Positions 17,078 through 24,833 of a DNA stretch of 64,000 bases are shown one piece after another. The notes under the pieces are model-generated. The model was given only the letters and a program-made list of their open reading frames with translations, searched no databases and was not told the origin of the DNA. The DNA lies in assembly GCA_902790595.1 (NCBI GenBank), contig CADASL010000010.1:1-64000 (forward strand). Direction: 5' to 3'. Source of the stretch: an uncultured Bacteroidales bacterium. GTDB lineage: Bacteria > Bacteroidota > Bacteroidia > Bacteroidales > SZUA-534. Position numbers and translations under genes: made by a program. Position 1 is the first letter of the stretch. Each line of letters begins with the position of its first letter.

Positions 17078-17133
17078 GTCAACCAACTGACTGAATTTAG
17101 CTAAATTCAGTCAACATACTGACTGAATTAACG
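17078..17133. repeat. Palindromic repeat, copy downstream of the DUF4143-type ATPase gene
   Basis: This 56-base block contains a perfect 24-bp palindrome at 17089-17112 (gactgaatttag followed by its reverse complement). A second partial actgactgaatt unit follows at 17119-17130. It begins just beyond the stop codon of the ATPase gene on the minus strand and aligns without gaps to the block at 18305-18360 with 7 differences in 56. Confidence 0.8.
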
Positions 17134-17139
17134 TTGTTT

Positions 17140-18270
17140 TCAGATAAAATTGAGATAATTATCCTTTCGGATAACATTGTATTGCGCATTGGGATAGGCA
17201 TCAGAAAAAGCCTTGGGGCAAGGCGGGTTTTTCTCACCTTTCTTAATCTCAAACGCCTGAATGTCAGTTTCATCGGTCTCAACAAGGTCAATTTCTTGTT
17301 GGTCGTAGGTGCGCCAAAAGTAGAACTCGTTGTAACGGCGCTCGTTCAGATTCCGTTTCATTCGCTCACTGACAATGTAGTTTTCCCACAGACGACCGCC
17401 ATCTTGTCGCAAGCTTAAAGGTGAGAAGTTGTTAATCACTGCATTGCGGATACCATTGTCATAAAAGTACCACTTAGCCGATTTTGCAACCTCTTTGCGC
17501 AAGTTTCGAGAGAAGCCGCCAACCTTGAAAAGCACATACACCTTGCTGAGTAAATCAAGATAGCGAGCAACCGTATTTTTGCTGATTGACAGTTGCTTAC
17601 CTAACTCGTCGAGCGAGACCTCGCCACCCGTCTGAAAAGCCACAAGCCGAAGCAAATCACGCATTTTTGCCGTGTTTTTTATGCCATCGACACTCAAAAT
17701 ATCTTTAAGCAGATATGCATCAACAATATCGCGCAGGTACTCTTTGCGTTGCTGGTTGTCGTCCATCAGAGCTACTGTCGGGTAGGAGCCATAGACGAGC
17801 CGGCTCTCAAGATTTTGGCGGGTTTGCAGGGCATTTTCTGTTTGCGACAGCTCACGTTGCGAGAACGATGTGAGCAAAAACTGTGTGCTGCGCCCCACAA
17901 GCGGCTCGCCAGCGCTGTTTTTCAAGTCGAACGATGATGAGCCGGAAGCAATTACACGAATGCCAGGAATCTCATCAACAATCAGTTTCAGCTTGTTGCC
18001 AATATTGGGTATGTTCTGAGCCTCATCGATTGCCAAAAGCTCTATATTGCCAAAAAGGTTACGATAATTGGCGACCGTTTGCTCGGCAAGCATAGCTTGG
18101 GTGTCGTAGTCTTCTCCGTTCAGCACCATTTTTTGCCCGTCGAACTCGTCAACCAGTTGCTTCATCAGAACAGTTTTTCCAACACGTCGCGCACCAAAAA
18201 GCAGCATAACTTTGTTTGGCTGCATTCTATGCTGAATTTCATTGTATAACAAGCGTTTAATTGTTCCCAT
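17140..18270 (-). CDS. AAA+ ATPase with C-terminal DUF4143-type domain
   Basis: The 376-residue protein is of the ATPase type abundant in Bacteroidota genomes. Walker A is LLFGARRVGKTVLM (about residues 23-36) and Walker B is ELLAIDEAQNI, followed by a sensor-like IASGSSSFDL. A winged-helix segment (LDELGKQLSISKNTVARYLDLL) lies at about 230-250. The C-terminal domain includes DLVETDETDIQAFEIKKG, an E...D...ExK pattern like a nuclease fold. The cellular role of the family is not settled. I start at ATG 18270, since the 13 residues before it are not conserved-looking. The gene is bracketed by near-identical palindromic repeats, the upstream copy lying over the presumed promoter. Confidence 0.88.
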   Translation of the reverse strand: MGTIKRLLYNEIQHRMQPNKVMLLFGARRVGKTVLMKQLVDEFDGQKMVLNGEDYDTQAMLAEQTVANYRNLFGNIELLAIDEAQNIPNIGNKLKLIVDEIPGIRVIASGSSSFDLKNSAGEPLVGRSTQFLLTSFSQRELSQTENALQTRQNLESRLVYGSYPTVALMDDNQQRKEYLRDIVDAYLLKDILSVDGIKNTAKMRDLLRLVAFQTGGEVSLDELGKQLSISKNTVARYLDLLSKVYVLFKVGGFSRNLRKEVAKSAKWYFYDNGIRNAVINNFSPLSLRQDGGRLWENYIVSERMKRNLNERRYNEFYFWRTYDQQEIDLVETDETDIQAFEIKKGEKNPPCPKAFSDAYPNAQYNVIRKDNYLNFI

Positions 18271-18286
18271 AGCTTTTGTTTTGGTG

Positions 18287-18294
18287 CAAATATA
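18287..18294 (-). promoter_or_regulatory. -7 promoter element of the ATPase gene
   Basis: TATATTTG on the minus strand, 16 bases before the start codon at 18270. The -33 region falls inside or against the palindromic block at 18305-18360, so that block could act as an operator. Confidence 0.5.
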
Positions 18295-18304
18295 TAAAAA
18301 TACG

Positions 18305-18360
18305 GTCAATTAACTGACTGAATTTAGCTAAATTTAGTCAATAGACTGACGGAATTAACA
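18305..18360. repeat. Palindromic repeat, copy upstream of the DUF4143-type ATPase gene
   Basis: The 56-base block has the same structure as 17078-17133. Its central 24 bases (18316-18339) form the palindrome with one changed position (ttagtc for cagtc in the right arm). It is in direct orientation to the other copy and about 1.2 kb from it. Confidence 0.8.
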
Positions 18361-18372
18361 TTTTTCGGGAAC

Positions 18373-18407
18373 AAAAAAACCGCCGCAATCAATTGACTAC
18401 GGCGGTT
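18373..18407 (-). terminator. Intrinsic terminator after ribH
   Basis: On the minus strand, aaccgccg and cggcggtt pair around a loop and run into seven T residues, about 25 bases beyond the ribH stop codon. Confidence 0.85.
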
Positions 18408-18429
18408 AAGTATAAAGTTTGAGTTTCAA

Positions 18430-18939
18430 TCAATTCTTTGGTACATACTGCACCATTTTGAGTGCCGTTACAGCTGCCTCAACGCCTTTGTTGCCAAGGC
18501 GTCCGCCTGAGCGGTCGAGAGCCTGCTGTAGATTGTCGGTGGTGAGCACGCCGAATATTACCGGAATCTCGCCGGCTGCGTTAATTGTTGACAAGCCGTT
18601 GGCCACGCCTTCGCAGATGAAGTCGAAGTGGCGCGTTTCGCCTTGAATCACACAACCCAGGCAGATTATGGCGTCGGCCTCGCGCTCGCCGTCAATCAGC
18701 AGGTGGCTGTGGGCGTAGCGGGCGGCGGCGTATGTCAGCTCAAAGGTGCCCGGAACGTGGCAGACCAGAATGTCCTCGTCTTTCACTCCGTTATCCTTCA
18801 GCGTCTTGATGGCGCCTTCGGCCATTGCGTTTGTGACCTGTTCGTTCCATTCGGCCACAATAACAACAAAACAGCGACCCTCACCCGAAGGTATGGTCGC
18901 TGCATTGTATTCTGATAAGTTCTTAAGTGCTGTTGCCAT
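18430..18939 (-). CDS. ribH: 6,7-dimethyl-8-ribityllumazine synthase
   Basis: The enzyme condenses 5-amino-6-ribitylaminouracil with 3,4-dihydroxy-2-butanone 4-phosphate, the penultimate step of riboflavin synthesis. The 169-residue protein is slightly longer than average at the N terminus. Family motifs are VVIVAEWNEQVTNAMAEGA (substrate-binding start), CHVPGTFELTYAAARYA, CLGCVIQGETRHFDFICEGVANGL (with the catalytic histidine region) and VIFGVLTTDNLQQALDR. The stop of the TPR gene lies directly before its start codon, so the two form a tight operon. No FMN riboswitch is visible upstream of that gene. Confidence 0.96.
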   Translation of the reverse strand: MATALKNLSEYNAATIPSGEGRCFVVIVAEWNEQVTNAMAEGAIKTLKDNGVKDEDILVCHVPGTFELTYAAARYAHSHLLIDGEREADAIICLGCVIQGETRHFDFICEGVANGLSTINAAGEIPVIFGVLTTDNLQQALDRSGGRLGNKGVEAAVTALKMVQYVPKN

Positions 18940-19632
18940 TTATTTTGCAATCTCAGCGTTCATCTTCTCAATGTTCTTGTCGGCGTTCATAGCCTCCTGC
19001 GACATTGCAAAGTCCTCTTTGATGGTCTTGTAGAGAGCCAGGGCTTTTTTGCTGTTGCCCAGTTTCTCGTAAACCTGTGCGGCCTTGTTCAGATAGAGCG
19101 GTGTTGTGAAATCGTTTTTGGCGTTGGCAGCGGCTTTCTCGTAGTACGATGCGCCTTTTGCCTCTTCGCCCAACTCAACGTATGCGTCGCCCATCACGCC
19201 AAGTGCGACAGAACTCAAAGTAATGTCTTTCGATTTGAATTTCTTCAGGTGGCTGATGGCGCTCTCATAGTCGCCAGTGTACATATAGCACAGACCAGCA
19301 TAGTAGTTGGCCAGTTTGGCTGTCTGGGTAATGCCATAATCGTCAATCACGTCAAGGAAACCGGCGTAGTTGCCGTCACCGTTGAGGGCGAGGTTGAACG
19401 AATCTCTCTGGAAATATTGCTCGGCCACGAACATAGCGGCGCTTGCCTCGTTGTTCTTCGGAATCAGGTAGAAACGCTGTACGGCGAAGAAGATGGCTAC
19501 AACGGCCAGAATGCCGATTGCACCGTATGAGAGAACCGATTTGTGGTCGTTGATGAACAATTCGGCTTTGTTCAGTGATTCCTGTACACTTTCGAAGCTG
19601 TCAGGTTGCTGTTCTTTTGTATTTTTCGACAT
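18940..19632 (-). CDS. Membrane-anchored tetratricopeptide repeat protein (YfgM-like)
   Basis: The 230-residue protein has a short cytoplasmic N terminus, one membrane helix (about residues 36-52, SYGAIGILAVVAIFFAV), and a periplasmic region of TPR-like helix pairs (AKLANYYAGLCYMYTGDYESAI, VMGDAYVELGEEAKGASYYEKA, LNKAAQVYEKLGNSKKAL). This layout resembles YfgM/TPR_21 proteins, which interact with envelope protein export or folding factors; the function here is not established. It is immediately upstream of ribH on the same transcript, an arrangement seen in related genomes. A TATTTTTG -7-like box lies about 25 bases upstream on the minus strand. Confidence 0.85.
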   Translation of the reverse strand: MSKNTKEQQPDSFESVQESLNKAELFINDHKSVLSYGAIGILAVVAIFFAVQRFYLIPKNNEASAAMFVAEQYFQRDSFNLALNGDGNYAGFLDVIDDYGITQTAKLANYYAGLCYMYTGDYESAISHLKKFKSKDITLSSVALGVMGDAYVELGEEAKGASYYEKAAANAKNDFTTPLYLNKAAQVYEKLGNSKKALALYKTIKEDFAMSQEAMNADKNIEKMNAEIAK

Positions 19633-19831
19633 AAGACTATTTATTTTTCAATTAGCGTGGCAAAAATAATCGTTTTTATCATTTATCGAAATAAATCTTT
19701 GCCGCTGTAACTTAGCGAAGTTTAAAGTTATAAGTTGTTGAAGTTTTAAGTTTAATTGATTTATTTTCTGATAATTATCGGATAACAAGTTGTTTTTTGT
19801 CTGTAGTCTGATGTCTGTTGTCCGTAGTCCT

Positions 19832-20869
19832 TTAATACGCCGATTTGAATTGTTTCAGGAATCGGATGTCGTTCTCGAAATAGAGTCGCAGGTCGCGCAC
19901 TTGGTATTTGAGCATTGCAATGCGCTCAACGCCCATACCGAAGGCGAATCCGGTGTATTTCTCGCTGTCGATGCCGCAGTTTTTCAGCACGTTGGGGTCA
20001 ACCATACCGCAGCCCAGAATCTCGAGCCAGCCGGTGCCTTTGCAGATGTTGCAGCCCTTGCCGCCGCAGATTGAGCACGACACGTCCATCTCGGCCGACG
20101 GCTCGGTGAACGGGAAGTACGACGGGCGCAGACGGATTTTGGTGTCGTTGCCGAACATCTCTTTGGCGAAATATAAAAGTGTCTGCTTTAAATCGGCAAA
20201 CGAAACATTTTCAGCCACATACAAGCCCTCAACCTGGTGGAAGATGCAGTGTGCGCGGGCCGAGATTGCCTCGTTGCGGAACACGCGGCCGGGGAAAATC
20301 ATACGGATTGGCGGCTGGCGTTTTTCCATTATGCGCGACTGCACGCTCGATGTGTGGGTGCGCAGCAGAATGTCGTGCGGGTCGGGCTCCATCGATTTCT
20401 TCTCAACAAAGAATGTGTCCTGCATATCGCGTGCGGGGTGCTCGGCGGCGAAGTTCATTGCCGAGAACACGTGCCAGTCGTCCTCAACTTCAGGGCCTTC
20501 GGCAACGGTGAACCCGATGCGGCTGAAGATGTCCACAATCTCGTTTTTCACGATTGATATTGGGTGGCGGGTGCCAATCTCGAACGGCTCGCCAGGGCGC
20601 GTCAGGTCGTGGCGGCTGTCGTCTGACACTGCGTTTTCGAGAGCCACGGCTGCCGCATCATATTTCTCCTGTGCAAGCTGTTTCAGCTTGTTGATTTCGG
20701 CGCCCAGCTGTTTTTTCATCTCGGCCGGAACGGTGCGGAACTCGTCGAAAAGTTGGCCGATTTCGCCTTTCTTGCTTAAGAATTTCAAACGGAACTGCTC
20801 AAGATTCTCTGCCGAGTCGGCTTGATATTGTTGAACTTTGTCAACCAGCTCCTTAATCTTGTCTAACAT
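19832..20869 (-). CDS. pheS: Phenylalanyl-tRNA synthetase, alpha subunit
   Basis: This is the catalytic subunit of the (alpha-beta)2 class II synthetase that charges tRNA-Phe. The 345-residue protein has an N-terminal coiled-coil (about 1-85) that binds tRNA. The class II core follows: motif 2 FRNEAISARAHCIFHQVEGLYV, and motif 3 GFAFGMGVERIAMLKYQVRDLR near the end. The zinc-like cluster CSICGGKGCNICKG (about 262-275) is an insertion also seen in other bacterial PheS. pheT is not adjacent, which is common in Bacteroidota. Confidence 0.97.
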   Translation of the reverse strand: MLDKIKELVDKVQQYQADSAENLEQFRLKFLSKKGEIGQLFDEFRTVPAEMKKQLGAEINKLKQLAQEKYDAAAVALENAVSDDSRHDLTRPGEPFEIGTRHPISIVKNEIVDIFSRIGFTVAEGPEVEDDWHVFSAMNFAAEHPARDMQDTFFVEKKSMEPDPHDILLRTHTSSVQSRIMEKRQPPIRMIFPGRVFRNEAISARAHCIFHQVEGLYVAENVSFADLKQTLLYFAKEMFGNDTKIRLRPSYFPFTEPSAEMDVSCSICGGKGCNICKGTGWLEILGCGMVDPNVLKNCGIDSEKYTGFAFGMGVERIAMLKYQVRDLRLYFENDIRFLKQFKSAY

Positions 20870-20892
20870 AATGTGCTAAATTTTACGAACCG

Positions 20893-20900
20893 CAAAGGTA
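20893..20900 (-). promoter_or_regulatory. -7 promoter element of pheS
   Basis: TACCTTTG on the minus strand matches TAnnTTTG and lies 23 bases before the pheS start codon at 20869. A well-spaced -33 TTG is not evident. Confidence 0.45.
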
Positions 20901-21049
20901 GTAAAAGTTAGCATTAAATATTTGACGGCAACGATTTGCAAAATTTTTCTCCCGATTTGCATATAATAAATATGATAATTGCGAGTCCTATAATTTTCAA
21001 GCAACAAGAATCCATAACATAATCAGCGAATTAAGAGTGTTGTAAAAGC

Positions 21050-21075
21050 AAAAAAGCGCACCCGAAGGTGCGCCC
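21050..21075 (-). terminator. Intrinsic terminator of the ECF sigma-factor locus
   Basis: On the minus strand, gcgcacc and ggtgcgc close on a TTCG tetraloop and are followed by six T residues. It lies about 30 bases beyond the last gene of the locus. Confidence 0.9.
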
Positions 21076-21103
21076 CACATAATGGTCAGGTTAGTTAGTG
21101 CGA

Positions 21104-22261
21104 CTATTCTTTAATAACCCGAGGATTGTATTCAAATAACGATTGGTTTTTGCGAAGTTCGCTGACATTCAGGTTTGGTAATGCTGCGAGTGTATTATCA
21201 ATAAAATAAGAGAATACAGAAACATCTTCAGGCAATGGTTCAAAAACCATCACATAAGCGAAATAGTCGCCAGAATAACCATCAACCCAGAAAATCTTGT
21301 CAGTTGGAAATCCGATAACCTTCAATAGCTTGTAATAACCACCATTTTTATCAGAAAGATGGCGTTCAAGAGGATTATCGCCACTAAAATTATAATACTG
21401 CTGCATCCTGTTCAGCTTTTGGGCTATTGCTAAATAAGTGGCATCCTTAGTTCGCCATAGAGCAAATGTGTTATTATTAACCGGCTTAATTAGATGAACG
21501 TCAGCATATATTGGCCACGTTTCACTGTCATCTTCATTGTATTCTTTTTCTTCGCTGACAAGACGTGCCCTTTTGAATTGCGGAGCATCATCATACGGGT
21601 CGCTCAAATCTTTGGTAATTTGGCGATAGTCAATTTGGATTTGCTCTCCGCGAAGATTCCACATAGGAACTCCATATATGGCGATTTTTTTAGTGTTTGC
21701 CGAGAGTTTTGGGAAGATAATCTGAAAATCGACTAAATCATCGTATTTTGGTTGCACTTTATTAGTCTCTATGGAATTGTTCACCATTCTATCCATTATA
21801 GTAATATGCCTTCCCATACAACTATCAGGGAAAGTTCGTCTGGCACGATACTGGTCGCCGGTTTCCATATCCACAATGGCAGTTTCTTCAGAGGCGAGCC
21901 AAATATTAGTCATCACATTGGCAGACAGTGGAATATAGCAATGCAGCACTGTCTCGTCGCCCCTATTGGTCAGCATACAATTCATACTTAACGTAATACT
22001 TTTCTTAAGTGCCAACGTCGTCCATCCGAATCCAAGGCTGTCGCATTTGACAATTGGTGGATTATACAGCCAATACGTCGTGTCTTTAGTCCAACTATTT
22101 TCCACATTTGGCATAATAACAGTTGTCTGTTTGTTTTTTTTCTCAACATTAAATTGTGCCCGTTCAAGACCAGTATTCCATTTCTTCAGCACAATCTCTT
22201 CTTGTGCTATGGCATTGGCACAAAACAGTGCCATAATGCTTAAAATCGTTATTTTCTTCAT
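21104..22261 (-). CDS. Exported protein of unknown function in the ECF sigma locus
   Basis: The 385-residue protein begins with a clear signal peptide (MKKITILSIMALFCANAIAQ, cleavage after AIAQ or near it), so it is exported. The rest is hydrophilic, rich in aromatic residues, with several Trp-containing beta-strand-like stretches (DTTYWLYNPPIVKCDSLGFGW, IYGVPMWNLRGEQIQIDY). I recognise no enzyme motif. It is the last gene of the ECF sigma locus and follows the anti-sigma-like gene by 18 bases, so it is probably a sigma target. A role in the envelope is inferred from the signal peptide and context only. Confidence 0.8.
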   Translation of the reverse strand: MKKITILSIMALFCANAIAQEEIVLKKWNTGLERAQFNVEKKNKQTTVIMPNVENSWTKDTTYWLYNPPIVKCDSLGFGWTTLALKKSITLSMNCMLTNRGDETVLHCYIPLSANVMTNIWLASEETAIVDMETGDQYRARRTFPDSCMGRHITIMDRMVNNSIETNKVQPKYDDLVDFQIIFPKLSANTKKIAIYGVPMWNLRGEQIQIDYRQITKDLSDPYDDAPQFKRARLVSEEKEYNEDDSETWPIYADVHLIKPVNNNTFALWRTKDATYLAIAQKLNRMQQYYNFSGDNPLERHLSDKNGGYYKLLKVIGFPTDKIFWVDGYSGDYFAYVMVFEPLPEDVSVFSYFIDNTLAALPNLNVSELRKNQSLFEYNPRVIKE

Positions 22262-22279
22262 TTTGGTGTAGTTTTAGAA

Positions 22280-23245
22280 TTAATAATATGTATTGAAGTT
22301 TGCAAACGTCAAGTCATCGTAGAACTGCTGGTAGCAGTCAGATTCATATTCAATGTCAATCGGTGCGTGAACGCTGTAAATCATTATTTTATAGTCATCT
22401 ATGCGTTCGGCTATCCAAAGATAGTTCAGTCCGTTTTGCTCATCGTCGATGCTGAAGAATACCTGTCGTCCGGAATTATTGAAGATGTATCCTGGCGAGG
22501 TGTTTGGAAAGTTGCTGGTCATCTGCACAAACTGTCCAAGCACATCATATTCCTTTTTGATAGGGAAGACATAGAAAGACTCATTAAAGATGGTGTCGTT
22601 GGCAATCGAACACTCTGAATTTATTTTGTTTACGCCTTGAAATTCGGCCAACAGCTCAATAAATTCATCCAGCATTGCAGGTGCAAAATTCGTTTCGTCG
22701 TTTTTGGACTGATTTTCGGCATAATTGATGTTGGCTTCATCTTGTGAAGTCGCGTTGTCAATAGTTGCACTGTCGGCGGCAATGGTTGCCGGCTCGTTTG
22801 CGGCATATTGCGGCCGTTCCATTTTTAAATTTGGATTCGGTGCCGGCTGAGTCGCGGGTTTCGGCTTTGTGGCAGGTGCTGCTTTTGTTTTTGGTGCCTC
22901 AACTTCCGGCTCGGGAACGGCGACAGGTTCTGATGCCGTATCTTTCTCAATATCTGCAGAATGTTGGATTTCAACATTTTCCTTAATCGGCGTTTCGGCA
23001 ATTATTTCCGGCACTTGGGCGGTTTTGCCAGAGAACAAAATTGCGCTTCCGATGCCTGCCACAAGAGCAATGCAAGCCGCTGCAGCCACCCATCGCCACG
23101 TTTTTATGGTCTTGGTTGCGGATTCTGCGTCTATCTTTGCCAACACGCAGTCCACGAAGTCATCAGGCACTTTGTCAGGCGGCCTTGCATCTTCCTTGCG
23201 CCGCAACGCTTCGCGGAGGTCGGTATCAGTGAGTCTGTTTTCCAT
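22280..23245 (-). CDS. Single-pass membrane protein, candidate anti-sigma factor
   Basis: The 321-residue protein has a cytoplasmic N-terminal ~55 residues (TDTDLREALRRKEDARPP...FVDCVLAKIDAE), one membrane helix (about 60-78, WVAAAACIALVAGIGSAILF), and a Pro/Ala/Lys-rich linker (about 100-150, PEPEVEAPKTKAAPATKPKP). A periplasmic domain of about 130 residues with FFSIDDEQNGLNYLWIAERID follows. This topology, within an operon headed by an ECF sigma factor, is what is expected of an anti-sigma factor. No zinc-binding HxxxCxxC motif is seen. I use ATG 23245; an earlier in-frame ATG at 23272 overlaps the preceding gene. Confidence 0.72.
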   Translation of the reverse strand: MENRLTDTDLREALRRKEDARPPDKVPDDFVDCVLAKIDAESATKTIKTWRWVAAAACIALVAGIGSAILFSGKTAQVPEIIAETPIKENVEIQHSADIEKDTASEPVAVPEPEVEAPKTKAAPATKPKPATQPAPNPNLKMERPQYAANEPATIAADSATIDNATSQDEANINYAENQSKNDETNFAPAMLDEFIELLAEFQGVNKINSECSIANDTIFNESFYVFPIKKEYDVLGQFVQMTSNFPNTSPGYIFNNSGRQVFFSIDDEQNGLNYLWIAERIDDYKIMIYSVHAPIDIEYESDCYQQFYDDLTFANFNTYY

Positions 23246-23256
23246 AGTTTGCTTGA

Positions 23257-23862
23257 TTACATTTTCCTGCATTTTACGCCAATTACATAAATCAGCGGAC
23301 TGTATTTAAAAGTCGCCGTGTTGAGATAGTCGGTGTCAAACTCGTCGACATCGCAATTGCGGACGATTTTTTCCTTCTTGTCATACCAATACGAACTTAT
23401 TGCCACAAGCGGTATAAATTCGTCTGTTTTGAACTCGTCAGGTATTACAAAAGGAATCCTTACGAACCCATAACGGCCTTTTACTTTTTTGAATTTCAAT
23501 TTGGTGTCAATTGAATTGTTTTTTTTGAATTGGTAGTGACAATTAATTTCGTGGTCGTTGATGGGCGATATGTTGATAGTGAATTTCGGTTCCGAATTGG
23601 TGAAAACGAATCCGATTTCATCAAAGATTTGATGCAAATTCGTTACCTTACCATTCTCGTACTTCATAATTGTCGGTGTGAATCCGTACTTGTCTTTTTC
23701 CATCGACGAGATGTCGAAGGAATAGACCTGATAGCCGGCATTATTGAGGAGTTTGATGTAATCCTCTGTCGTAGCATCTTGTGTTACAATGCTCTGTGCC
23801 TGTGTGTCGCAAACCGTCATCACCGTTGCAAACACTAATGATGTAAATAATTTGATGTTCAT
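23257..23862 (-). CDS. Exported protein of unknown function, first gene behind the second ECF-type promoter
   Basis: The 201-residue protein has a signal peptide (MNIKLFTSLVFATVMTVCDTQAQS) and a soluble remainder of mixed alpha/beta character. Distinct stretches are YQVYSFDISSMEKDKYGF and GRYGFVRIPFVIPDEFKTDEF. The C-terminal IYVIGVKCRKM region could suggest an energy-transducer-like ending, but no TonB box or known domain is clear. It begins about 85 bases downstream of a promoter-like sequence shared with the sigma-factor gene and ends 11 bases before the anti-sigma-like gene. Confidence 0.75.
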   Translation of the reverse strand: MNIKLFTSLVFATVMTVCDTQAQSIVTQDATTEDYIKLLNNAGYQVYSFDISSMEKDKYGFTPTIMKYENGKVTNLHQIFDEIGFVFTNSEPKFTINISPINDHEINCHYQFKKNNSIDTKLKFKKVKGRYGFVRIPFVIPDEFKTDEFIPLVAISSYWYDKKEKIVRNCDVDEFDTDYLNTATFKYSPLIYVIGVKCRKM

Positions 23863-23945
23863 TTTTCTTTAGTTCGTTTACTTATTATACGACCGACAAG
23901 AGCATAAGTCAAAACACAATGTTTTTCATAATTCGTTCCTGCTTT

Positions 23946-23980
23946 TGCCATATAGACAACAGTTGTTGAAAATATTACAC
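23946..23980 (-). promoter_or_regulatory. Candidate ECF-sigma promoter, copy 2
   Basis: On the minus strand the block reads gtgtaatattttc, then ttgtcta and a conserved tggca. GTAAT and GTC are 16 bases apart. It matches the block before the sigma gene almost base for base, apart from a short gap and a few changes. It is the presumed promoter of the exported protein and anti-sigma-like genes. Confidence 0.65.
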
Positions 23981-24033
23981 GTTTTTTTGGAAAATTTTTG
24001 ATTTTGGCATTTTAGCGACAAGCATTTGAGAAT

Positions 24034-24666
24034 TTACAAGATACTACAAAGAAACGCGAAGAATATTATGAAATCTTTTCCCCGGACTTCCTGTTCCATC
24101 TTATGAATGGCGTAAAACAACTTTTTACGGATGCGGTGCAGCCTCACAGCCAGCGTGTTCGCTTCGGCATCCATAATGAAGGCAATCTCGTTCAGCGGCT
24201 TGTCTTCGTAATAATAGAGTTGCACCAGCATCCGTTCGTCGGGCGGCAGACAGTCGAGAGCATCTTCCATCAGACTGATGCGTTCCTCGCGGCCTGTCGA
24301 TAACTCATCGTCATCGATACGGCTGTCGGCAATCTGCGCCTCATTAACATCAACTACATTTAACTTACGGCGTTTCAGGTGGTTAATCGACTCGTTGTAG
24401 GCGATACGGCTCACCCACGTCAGAAACGATGCCCGACCTTCGAAAGTCTCGAACCGGTTGAATGCCTTCACGAAAGCGTTTTGCGCCAGCTCTTCGGCAT
24501 CGGCCCGGTTGCTCACCATTCGCACCGTAAAATCAAGAACCTGTTGCGAATACCTTTTGACAAAGTAAGCGTACTCGGCAGCCGCGGCCTTACGGTCGCC
24601 CTTGCTTAAAAGGTCGGCTATCGTGCTGACGCGCCTTTGTTCGTCGATGTTCGCTTTTTGAATCAT
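24034..24666 (-). CDS. ECF-type RNA polymerase sigma factor
   Basis: The 210-residue protein has sigma region 2 (about 40-105, VLDFTVRMVSNRADAEELAQNAFVKAF and RASFLTWVSRIAYN) and region 4 (about 140-192, LPPDERMLVQLYYYEDKPLNEIAFIMD then VRLHRIRKKL). It lacks region 3, which defines ECF sigma factors. The C terminus ends in a hydrophobic tail (DFIIFFAFLCSIL), unusual for a soluble sigma factor. It heads a locus of an exported protein, an anti-sigma-like protein and another exported protein. Its own candidate promoter lies so close that the transcript may be nearly leaderless. The signal that triggers it is unknown. Confidence 0.93.
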   Translation of the reverse strand: MIQKANIDEQRRVSTIADLLSKGDRKAAAAEYAYFVKRYSQQVLDFTVRMVSNRADAEELAQNAFVKAFNRFETFEGRASFLTWVSRIAYNESINHLKRRKLNVVDVNEAQIADSRIDDDELSTGREERISLMEDALDCLPPDERMLVQLYYYEDKPLNEIAFIMDAEANTLAVRLHRIRKKLFYAIHKMEQEVRGKDFIIFFAFLCSIL

Positions 24667-24668
24667 TC

Positions 24669-24705
24669 TGCCTTTTAGACAACGGTGTTTGAAAAATATT
24701 ACACT
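24669..24705 (-). promoter_or_regulatory. Candidate ECF-sigma promoter, copy 1 (autoregulatory)
   Basis: On the minus strand the block reads gtgtaatatttttc, then ttgtcta and aggca, immediately before the sigma start codon at 24666. GTAAT and GTC are 17 bases apart, a normal ECF -35/-10 spacing. The near-identical block at 23946-23980 supports recognition by the same sigma factor. Confidence 0.65.
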
Positions 24706-24833
24706 CTGCCGCTATTTTTTTGAAGTTTTTACAAATAAAGCATAAACCCAAGACGCTAAACCATAAATTTTTCCGCCAATGGGTTGCATATTTGGTTTTT
24801 TTTCGCAACTTGCTGATTGTAAAATTAATCAAA

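Noticed and set aside
19640..19830. Short gtctgtagtctgatgtctgttgtcc-like tandem sequence as a possible regulatory or CRISPR-like array
   Set aside because: The unit is too short and irregular, with no spacers; it resembles simple intergenic repeats. No CRISPR array or cas gene is in the window.
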